A stretch of 6,996 bases of DNA from DUOX01 sp050944015. Its GTDB lineage: Bacteria; Bacillota; Clostridia; Oscillospirales; Oscillospiraceae. Both the position numbers and the translations under genes were made by a program. The number at the start of each line of letters is the position of its first letter. Positions within the stretch are counted from its first letter, which is position 1. Below, in pieces: positions 1 to 4,976 of the stretch. The notes beneath the pieces were generated by a model. The model made no database searches. It was given only the letters and a program-made list of their open reading frames with translations, and had not been told where the DNA came from. The stretch is taken from NCBI GenBank assembly GCA_050944015.1, contig JBMNQG010000073.1:1-6996 (forward strand), written 5' to 3'.

Positions 1-1
1 G

Positions 2-958
2 GTAGAAAAAGCGCAGCACGCAATTTTACGTTTTGCAAAGCACAAGGCAGGGCCAGCCGGAGCATTGGAAGCACACCACGAACGCACGAAGGAAAAATAC
101 GCCAGCAATCCCGATATCGACATCACCCGGAGCAAAAATAATTTTCATATTATTCAGCCAGAGCAGAAGTACAGGCGGGAGATTAATGACCGCATCAAGG
201 CGGCAGGGTGTCGTATTAGAAAAGACAGTACAATGTTTGTTGATACCCTCATCACCGCCAGTCCGGAGTTTTTTGAGGGCAGGAACAAGAAAGAGATCAA
301 AGCATTTTTCGCAGAGGCGGTTGACTTCATGGAGCGGAAGATAGGTAAGGGCAATATCTTTTCAGCGGTGGTTCATATGGACGAAAAGACGCCGCATTTG
401 CATCTGTGCTTTACGCCCATCACCGAGGACGGGAGGCTATCCGCGAAAGAGATATTGGGCAACCGGGCGCAGTTATCCAAATGGCAGGATGAATTTCACG
501 CCCACATGAAAAAGCAATTTCCCATATTAAAACGCGGAGAAAGCGCCCTTGTGACCCGACGCAAGCACATCCCCACATGGTTGTTCAAACAGTCGGTCAA
601 TCTGGTGAAACAGCAGAAAGCCATAGAAAAAGCAATTTCCGAAGTTACGCTTGTAAATGCCGGAAAGAAGCGCGAGGAAATCCTTACAATGGTCGCGCCA
701 TACTTTTCTCGGCTTGAAAGCCATTTGGGACAGATGAAGAAATATCAGTCCACAATCGACTATCTGACACAGGAAAACACTTCGCTCAAAAAAGAAGTTG
801 CCGATGAAAAAAGCATTCAGAAGCAGCTTGAAGCCGCAAGGCTGAAGCAAGAAAACGAACAACTCCGGCGGTTTGTGGATAGCATTCCGCAGGAGCTTAT
901 AAAGGAACTAAAGCAGCAGCAAAGGGGGCTTGGCAATACAAAAAGTTACCAGCGATAA
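2..958 (+). CDS. mobV: MobV-family plasmid/element mobilization relaxase (Mob/Pre), 5' end cut by window edge
   Basis: This relaxase would nick one DNA strand at an origin of transfer and stay covalently bound during conjugative mobilization of the element. The reading frame is open from position 2 to the TAA at 956-958 (318 residues visible). It starts VEKAQHAILRFAKHKAGPAG, which reads as the conserved MobV N-terminus, so the TTG at 65 is an internal Leu codon and the true start is only a few codons beyond the left edge. An HHER motif follows (codons 74-85); by alignment from memory with MobM of pMV158, its first His is the likely nucleophile. The metal-binding HxDExTPHxH motif is complete at codons 374-403. 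The last third (about nt 740-910) is rich in Glu, Lys, Gln and Leu with heptad-like spacing, a probable coiled coil. It is followed at 1001 by a small gene in the same direction. Base composition looks more AT-rich than the genes to the right, consistent with transfer. No oriT is visible; in this family it normally lies upstream of the gene. Confidence 0.93.
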   Translation, partial: VEKAQHAILRFAKHKAGPAGALEAHHERTKEKYASNPDIDITRSKNNFHIIQPEQKYRREINDRIKAAGCRIRKDSTMFVDTLITASPEFFEGRNKKEIKAFFAEAVDFMERKIGKGNIFSAVVHMDEKTPHLHLCFTPITEDGRLSAKEILGNRAQLSKWQDEFHAHMKKQFPILKRGESALVTRRKHIPTWLFKQSVNLVKQQKAIEKAISEVTLVNAGKKREEILTMVAPYFSRLESHLGQMKKYQSTIDYLTQENTSLKKEVADEKSIQKQLEAARLKQENEQLRRFVDSIPQELIKELKQQQRGLGNTKSYQR

Positions 959-988
959 GTGAGTTTTTGAACCTTGAAAATTTCATAT

Positions 989-994
989 GGAGGG
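989..994 (+). promoter_or_regulatory. Ribosome binding site that sets the TTG start at 1001
   Basis: GGAGGG lies 6 nt upstream of the TTG at 1001. The alternative in-frame TTG at 974 has no comparable purine-rich sequence in front of it. This supports the shorter protein. Confidence 0.6.
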
Positions 995-1000
995 CACGGT

Positions 1001-1189
1001 TTGGGTAGACGCAAAAAATTGATTAACAACACCAATATCCCGCAGTACAAGATTGAAGCAATCGCTCGCTGCATCATGCCGGACATACTCGCCTTTTATG
1101 AGAGCGAGGACGGACAGAAAGAATTTGCCGAGTGGAAGCGTCAACAGGAAGCGGAAAAGAACGGTGTGGAAAGGAAACCGAAAGACTAA
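1001..1189 (+). CDS. Small conserved-looking mobile-element protein of unknown function, TTG start
   Basis: A 62-residue protein begins MGRRKKLINN and ends at the TAA at 1187-1189. It follows the relaxase by 42 nt on the same strand, so the two are probably co-transcribed, and a strong terminator begins 8 nt after its stop. The start was chosen because GGAGGG sits 6 nt upstream; the longer reading from TTG 974 would add nine residues with no ribosome binding site. The N-terminus is basic (GRRKK), the middle (about residues 15-35) contains IPQYKIEAIARCIMPDILAF, which looks helical, and the C-terminal half is highly charged (Glu, Lys, Gln). There is no signal peptide, membrane segment or Cys cluster. 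From memory, very similar small proteins occur next to Mob genes in clostridial mobile elements, but no function is known to me. A relaxase accessory or regulatory role is only a guess from position. Confidence 0.7.
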   Translation: MGRRKKLINNTNIPQYKIEAIARCIMPDILAFYESEDGQKEFAEWKRQQEAEKNGVERKPKD

Positions 1190-1196
1190 CAGCAAA

Positions 1197-1240
1197 GGGC
1201 GGTGGTATCATGAAAACACGATACCACCGCCCAATTTTTT
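1197..1240 (+). terminator. Rho-independent terminator ending the relaxase operon
   Basis: A perfect 13-bp inverted repeat has arms GGGCGGTGGTATC (1197-1209) and GATACCACCGCCC (1220-1232), a 10-nt loop, and AATTTTTT ending at 1240. It begins 8 nt after the stop of the small gene. Read on the minus strand the same hairpin is followed by a weaker TTTGCTGTT tract, so it may also stop transcription coming from the gene remnant at 1243. Confidence 0.9.
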
Positions 1241-1242
1241 GT

Positions 1243-1374
1243 TTATGTGGCTTTCTTCTTTCGTGGACCTCTTGGTTTAGATTCCGGGCGCTGTTTCACG
1301 CCGTTGGGAAAGAAATTGTAGTCGAAATAGAGCAATAATCCGAACCCCTCACCGACAGGGATTAACTGTCGTGA
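1243..1374 (-). pseudogene. C-terminal remnant of an unidentified protein gene at the element end
   Basis: On the minus strand an open stretch ends at TAA 1243-1245 and reads back through a protein-like sequence. It begins around SRQLIPVGEGFG, continues through aromatic-rich LLLYFDYNFFPNG, and finishes with the basic tail KPRGPRKKKAT. Glycine turns, an aromatic/hydrophobic core and a Lys/Arg-rich C-terminus look coded rather than random. The frame stays open to the tRNA gene and meets TGA only inside the tRNA variable arm. It contains no credible start codon with a ribosome binding site; the only TTG and GTG codons are internal. It therefore looks like the last 40-odd codons of a gene whose upstream part has been lost, probably where the element joined the chromosome. 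It converges on the relaxase operon and shares the hairpin at 1197-1232. I do not recognise the family. The alternative is non-coding DNA at the element end, with the open frame due to chance. Confidence 0.4.
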
Positions 1375-1388
1375 TTGGTTCGGATTAT
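1335..1388. repeat. 54-nt two-tier inverted repeat beside the tRNA 3' end
   Basis: Outer arms ATAATCCGAACC (1335-1346) and GGTTCGGATTAT (1377-1388) are perfect 12-bp complements. Inside, TCA (1349-1351) pairs with TGA (1372-1374), and CGACAG (1353-1358) pairs with CTGTCG (1366-1371) around a 7-nt loop. The only defects are a CC/TT internal loop and one bulged C. It ends 7 nt before the tRNA 3' end. Neither side has a good T-tract, so it is not a standard terminator. It could be a recombinase or regulator binding site, a cruciform, or a structured RNA following the tRNA. Confidence 0.8.
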
Positions 1389-1395
1389 ATTGGTT

Positions 1396-1484
1396 TGGTG
1401 CCGGTGACCGGGGTCGAACCGGTACGAGGGAAACCCCTCACGGGATTTTAAGTCCCGGGCGTCTGCCTATTCCGCCACACCGGC
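1396..1484 (-). tRNA. tRNA-Leu(UAA)
   Basis: An 89-nt class II tRNA with encoded CCA decodes UUA (and UUG by wobble). The acceptor stem is GCCGGTG with CACCGGC, discriminator A, and CCA at 1398-1396. The D arm is GCG/CGC, and the anticodon stem CGGGA/TCCCG closes the loop CTTAAAA, giving anticodon TAA. The long variable arm has stem GAGGG/CCCTC, typical of Leu tRNAs, and the T arm is ACCGG-TTCGACC-CCGGT. All stems pair fully, so the gene looks functional. Its 3' end faces the relaxase region, which fits use as an integration site where the inserted element restores the tRNA 3' end. It has its own promoter upstream (1511-1539). Confidence 0.97.
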
Positions 1485-1510
1485 ATATTTGTGTTTTTAA
1501 AGCACTGTTT

Positions 1511-1539
1511 ATGGTAACACCAAAAAAGTTGACTGTCAA
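1511..1539 (-). promoter_or_regulatory. Sigma-70-type promoter of tRNA-Leu
   Basis: On the minus strand there is a perfect -35 TTGACA (1539-1534), a 17-nt spacer, and a -10 TACCAT (1516-1511, four of six consensus bases). Initiation near 1504 would leave a leader of about 20 nt before the tRNA 5' end at 1484. An interrupted palindrome CTGTC-AA-GACAG (1533-1544), flanked by A6 and T6 runs, overlaps the -35; no regulator can be assigned to it. Confidence 0.75.
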
Positions 1540-1600
1540 GACAGAGTTTTTTCCACGCTATTTGGAGGTTTCTGACCAATGCCACGCTTTTTTGACATAA

Positions 1601-1628
1601 ATTAACCGGGGGTGTTCCCCCGGTTAAT
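1601..1628 (-). terminator. Terminator hairpin of the recJ-rel-dtd-MBL operon
   Basis: A perfect 12-bp inverted repeat has arms ATTAACCGGGGG (1601-1612) and CCCCCGGTTAAT (1617-1628) with a 4-nt loop. It begins 9 nt beyond the stop codon of the MBL hydrolase. The U-tract on the minus strand is imperfect (TTAATTTAT), so termination may be somewhat leaky, but position and stability support the call. The remaining DNA from 1540 to 1600 holds nothing I can identify beyond two copies of CCACGCT (1553-1559 and 1582-1588). Confidence 0.8.
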
Positions 1629-1637
1629 GCACGGTCG

Positions 1638-2249
1638 TTACCCGGTAATGGCGTATTTCATGTAATAGTTGAACCGGCGCTCCCTATCCAGGGTGGTGCT
1701 GTCCATGTGGCCGGGATAAACTTCATAGTCTCCGGGCAGCTCGGCCAGGCGGCGGAGGGATTTCATCAGGGTTTTCATGTCCCCTCCCGGAAAGTCCGTT
1801 CTGCCGCAGCTGTCCTTAAACAGGGTGTCGCCGGTGAACAGGGCGTTTTCGCAGCGGAGGGTGACTCCGCCGGGGGTGTGTCCCGGCGTCTCCATAACAT
1901 GGAACTCCAGGCCGCCCACTTTCACAATGTTGCCTTCTTTATAAAAAATGGTGCCGGCGGGGGGGTTGAAGGCGTAGGGGTCGCCTTTCCGGGCGTTTTT
2001 GACTTCCTTTTCGTGGATGCATACGACAGCCCCGGTTTCCCTGTGGACCGTTTCCACCGCCATGGTGTGGTCAAAGTGGCCGTGGGTGAGGAAAATATAT
2101 TTGCATTTGAGCTTGTTGTCCTCCAAATAGTCCAGCACCGTGTTGGATTCGTCGCCCGGGTCAATGACGGCGCATTCCAGCGTGTTTTCATCCGTTACAA
2201 TGTAGCAGTTGGTTTCCAGATGGCCTACGGACAGGGTTTTTATCAGCAT
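1638..2249 (-). CDS. MBL-fold metallohydrolase, glyoxalase-II-like
   Basis: A cytosolic zinc hydrolase of 203 residues, close to the usual size of the compact glyoxalase-II-like (YcbL-type) proteins that lack the C-terminal substrate domain of classical GloB. The metal-binding signature THGHFDH is at residues 55-61 (His56, His58, Asp60, His61). Other ligands are His124 in PGHTPG, Asp141 in GDTLF and His181 in PGH, so the dinuclear metal site is complete. An early Asn-Cys-Tyr (residues 14-16) and IDPGD (29-33) are also typical of this subgroup. The natural substrate is unknown; hydrolysis of a thioester such as S-lactoylglutathione or a bacillithiol equivalent is a family-based guess. It is last in the operon. 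Its ribosome binding site AAGGAGG lies 6 nt before ATG and overlaps the stop codon of dtd (TAAGGAGG), which suggests coupled translation. Related genes sit in this position, after rel and dtd, in many clostridia. Confidence 0.92.
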   Translation of the reverse strand: MLIKTLSVGHLETNCYIVTDENTLECAVIDPGDESNTVLDYLEDNKLKCKYIFLTHGHFDHTMAVETVHRETGAVVCIHEKEVKNARKGDPYAFNPPAGTIFYKEGNIVKVGGLEFHVMETPGHTPGGVTLRCENALFTGDTLFKDSCGRTDFPGGDMKTLMKSLRRLAELPGDYEVYPGHMDSTTLDRERRFNYYMKYAITG

Positions 2250-2260
2250 GATAGTCCTCC

Positions 2261-2704
2261 TTACAGGTCGTTTGTATCTAAAATCAGGGTTACTGGGCCG
2301 TCGTTAACCGAGGCCACCTTCATATTGGCGCCGAACTGGCCGGTCTCCACCTTGAAGCCCCTGGCGCGGCATTCGGCTACGCACAGTTCGTACAGGGGGA
2401 TGGCCTTCTCCGGGCGGGCTGCCGCGGTAAAGCCCGGGCGGCGCTGGCGGCAGTCTCCGTACAGGGTGAACTGGGAGACTATGAGCAACTCCGCCCCGGC
2501 GTCGGCGGGGGAGATGTTCATCTTGCAGTTTTCGTCCTCGAACACCCTCAGGCCGCAGATTTTGTCGGCCATCTTTTTGGCCTCCGCCTCCGTGTCGTCC
2601 GCATGGATGCCTAAAAGGACGAGGAAGCCCTTTCCTATACTTGCCGTAACTTTCCCCTCTATTGTCACGGAGGCTGAATCAACGCGGGTAAGCACTGCTC
2701 GCAT
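2261..2704 (-). CDS. dtd: D-aminoacyl-tRNA deacylase
   Basis: This cytosolic enzyme hydrolyses D-amino acids (for example D-Tyr) and mischarged glycine from tRNA, keeping D-residues out of proteins. The 147-residue length is normal for DTD. The N-terminus MRAVLTRVDSASVTI is characteristic. The catalytic motif SQFTLYGD is at residues 77-84, followed by CRQRRPGF (85-92), and the Gly-cisPro motif that excludes L-amino acids is present in NDGPVTL (134-140). ATG at 2704 is preceded by AAAGGAGA at 8 nt. The gene lies 29 nt after rel and 11 nt before the MBL hydrolase, in one transcription unit. Pairing of dtd directly behind rel is conserved in Firmicutes. Confidence 0.96.
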   Translation of the reverse strand: MRAVLTRVDSASVTIEGKVTASIGKGFLVLLGIHADDTEAEAKKMADKICGLRVFEDENCKMNISPADAGAELLIVSQFTLYGDCRQRRPGFTAAARPEKAIPLYELCVAECRARGFKVETGQFGANMKVASVNDGPVTLILDTNDL

Positions 2705-2733
2705 AATTGGTTCTCCTTTTCAAAAGTAGTGGA

Positions 2734-4944
2734 TTAACCGCCCGCCCGCACCACTTCGGAAACGCCGCTTATGGAATTTAAGCGGTTTATTAGCGCCCTC
2801 AGGTCGTCAAGGTTTCTGACCTCCAGGGTTACCGTCGCGGTGGATTTGCCGCCTCCCACGTCGCGGGCGGAGAGGCTGCGCACTTTGGCGTTCACGGAGT
2901 TCAGCTCCGTGGCAATGTCCATTACCAGGCCGCTTCGCTCCTTGGCGAGTATTTTTACGGTGGTGGAATACAGGTCCGTGGGGTTATCCGTCCAGGAGAC
3001 GTTTACCCAGCGGCCTCCATCTTCGGGGTTATTAATGCTGTTGAGGTAATTGGGGCAGTCCTGCCTGTGGATGGAGACCCCGTGACCCCGGGTAATAAAG
3101 CCCACAATTGCGTCCCCTGGCACCGGAGTACAGCAGCGGGACAGTTTGATAAGGCAGTTGTCCAGGCCCTCCACCAGCACCCCGTGGACCGCCTTGGCTT
3201 TTTTCTCGCTTACGCGGGAATGCCTTTCCGCCTGCTCGTTCAGCCTGTCGAGCGCGGACTTTGCAGGGAGTTTCTGAGCCTTGATAATTTCGTCCTTTAT
3301 CCTGTTTACCGCCCGGGTTGCGGTCATGCCGCCGTAACCTATGGCGGAATACACGTCGTCCAGGGAGGGCATTGAAAGCTTTTTGAGGATTATGGATACA
3401 TCGTCGTTAAGGCAGGACATGGAGAGCCCGGCCCGCTTCATCTCGCTTTCAAACATGGCCTTGCCGTGGACGATGTTCTCCTCCCGGCGCTCCTTTTTAA
3501 ACCACTGTTTTATTTTGGCCCGGGCGGAGCCGCTCTTGGCCAGCTTCAGCCAGTCGCGGCTGGGGCCGGCGGAGGATTTCGAGGTGATAATGTCCACAAT
3601 ATCGCCGTTTTGGAGCACGTGGTCGAAGGGCACTATGCGGCCGTTGACCTTGGCGCCAACCATGGTGTTGCCCACGGCGGAGTGGATGCTGTAGGCGAAA
3701 TCTATGGGGGTCGCGCCGGCGGGGAGGTTTATAACGTCGCCCTTGGGGGTGAAGACGAAAACCTCGTCGGCGAACATGTCGATTTTCAAATCATGGAAGA
3801 AGTCCTGAGCCTCAGAATCCTGCTGGTTCTCCAAGAGCCGGCGTATCCAGGCAAACTTCTCCTCGTCGCCGGGCTTCACGCCCTGCTCGCCGCTCTTGTA
3901 TTTCCAGTGGGCTGCCACGCCGTATTCGGCGGTTTGGTGCATCTCCCAGGTGCGGATCTGCACTTCAAAGGGTATGCCCTCGCTGCCTATGACGGTGGTA
4001 TGGATGCTCTGATACATGTTGGGCTTGGGCGTGCTGATATAGTCCTTAAACCTGCCCGGTACCAGCTTGAACATGTCGTGTATATGACCCAGGACATTGT
4101 AACAGTCCGGGATGTTGTCCACAATCACGCGGAAGGCGCAGAGGTCGAAAATCTCCTCAATGTCCTTCTTTTGAGAGTACATTTTCCGGTAGATGCTGTA
4201 AATATGCTTGATGCGCCCGTAAATTGTGGAGTTAATCCCCCAGTCGTCCAGCCTGGCCTTAATTCTCTGTTCCACGCTGGACATGAATTCCTTCAGGTTA
4301 TCCATGCGCGCGTTGAGAATGTCGGTGATTTCCTTATAGCCTATGGGGTCCAGGTACAGCAGGGACAGGTCTTCCAGCTCCCATTTTATCTTCTGCATGC
4401 CCAGCCTGTGGGCGATGGGGGCGTAAATTTCCATGGTTTCAAGGGATTTGGAGCGCTGTTTATCCTCCGACTGATAATCCATGGTGCGCATGTTGTGGAG
4501 CCTGTCGGCGATTTTAATAAGTATGACCCGGATATCCTTGGCCATGGCCATGAGCATCTTGCGCATGTTTTCCATCTGCTCGTCTTCTTTGCTGGTGTAC
4601 TGAACACGAGTCAGCTTTGTGACGCCCTCGACGATATCGGCCACGGTCTGTCCGAACTGTTTCTTAATATCATCGTAGGTTATGCCGGTGTCTTCAATGC
4701 AGTCGTGCAGGAGCGCGGATACGATGGAGACCTCGTCAAGACCCATCTCCGCCGTTATCTCCGCGGCGGCTATGACGTGGGTCACATAAGGGGTGCCGTC
4801 ACGGCGTTTCTGTCCGGCATGGGCCTTTTTGGCCAGTTCAAAGGCAGCGCGGACGCGGGTAAGGTCCGCTCCGGGGGTTCCGGTTCGGATGGTATCTTCC
4901 AGCCTTTTATACATTTCTTGAACAATTTTGTCATAATCCGCCAT
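2734..4944 (-). CDS. rel: Bifunctional (p)ppGpp synthetase/hydrolase Rel
   Basis: The enzyme makes (p)ppGpp from ATP and GTP/GDP in the stringent response and also degrades it; it acts at the ribosome. The 736 residues match the roughly 730 of Firmicutes Rel. The N-terminal HD hydrolase has His56, HDxxED at 80-85 and ADRLHNMRT at 146-154, so hydrolysis is expected. The synthetase (about 235-350) has YGRIKH at 242-247, Asp267, RFKD at 298-301 (the RXKD signature of bifunctional enzymes, unlike EXDD of RelA), YQSIHT at 311-316 and EVQIRT at 327-332. TGS spans about 395-455. The Cys-rich domain has CLIKLSRCC (597-605) and Cys630, and a C-terminal ACT domain follows (about 655-736). ATG 4944 was chosen because it lies 8 nt from GGAGG; GTG 4953 lies inside the ribosome binding site and ATG 4950 is only 2 nt from it. 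It follows recJ by 32 nt and precedes dtd by 29 nt. Confidence 0.97.
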   Translation of the reverse strand: MADYDKIVQEMYKRLEDTIRTGTPGADLTRVRAAFELAKKAHAGQKRRDGTPYVTHVIAAAEITAEMGLDEVSIVSALLHDCIEDTGITYDDIKKQFGQTVADIVEGVTKLTRVQYTSKEDEQMENMRKMLMAMAKDIRVILIKIADRLHNMRTMDYQSEDKQRSKSLETMEIYAPIAHRLGMQKIKWELEDLSLLYLDPIGYKEITDILNARMDNLKEFMSSVEQRIKARLDDWGINSTIYGRIKHIYSIYRKMYSQKKDIEEIFDLCAFRVIVDNIPDCYNVLGHIHDMFKLVPGRFKDYISTPKPNMYQSIHTTVIGSEGIPFEVQIRTWEMHQTAEYGVAAHWKYKSGEQGVKPGDEEKFAWIRRLLENQQDSEAQDFFHDLKIDMFADEVFVFTPKGDVINLPAGATPIDFAYSIHSAVGNTMVGAKVNGRIVPFDHVLQNGDIVDIITSKSSAGPSRDWLKLAKSGSARAKIKQWFKKERREENIVHGKAMFESEMKRAGLSMSCLNDDVSIILKKLSMPSLDDVYSAIGYGGMTATRAVNRIKDEIIKAQKLPAKSALDRLNEQAERHSRVSEKKAKAVHGVLVEGLDNCLIKLSRCCTPVPGDAIVGFITRGHGVSIHRQDCPNYLNSINNPEDGGRWVNVSWTDNPTDLYSTTVKILAKERSGLVMDIATELNSVNAKVRSLSARDVGGGKSTATVTLEVRNLDDLRALINRLNSISGVSEVVRAGG

Positions 4945-4948
4945 GACC

Positions 4949-4960
4949 ATCACCTCCTTT
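4949..4960 (-). promoter_or_regulatory. Very strong Shine-Dalgarno of rel
   Basis: The minus strand reads AAAGGAGGTGAT, which matches the complement of the 16S rRNA 3' tail over 12 bases. With GGAGG 8 nt before it, the ATG at 4944 is favoured over the upstream in-frame GTG (4953) and ATG (4950), which overlap this site. Confidence 0.85.
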
Positions 4961-4976
4961 GGCTTCTTTTGCGGGA

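Noticed and set aside
33..344. A 103-codon plus-strand open frame overlapping the relaxase start
   Set aside because: It is out of frame with the relaxase, whose conserved motifs occupy the same DNA, and has no supporting features.
1132..1338. Plus-strand open frames running through the terminator at 1197-1240
   Set aside because: They overlap the small gene and the hairpin, have no ribosome binding site, and the translations look random; the minus strand from 1243 reads better.
1522..1552. A6 and T6 runs around CTGTC-AA-GACAG as a possible extra terminator
   Set aside because: The inner loop would be only 2 nt and the outer runs are asymmetrically spaced; the sequence is better explained as the -35 region of the tRNA promoter.
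1592..1628. TTGACA at 1592-1597 on the plus strand as a possible promoter
   Set aside because: The position where a -10 would fall lies inside the terminator hairpin and has no TATAAT-like sequence, and no plus-strand gene follows.
1707..2729. A 340-codon open frame on the plus strand opposite the MBL hydrolase and dtd
   Set aside because: It is antisense to two genes with complete catalytic motifs, and its translation shows no family features.
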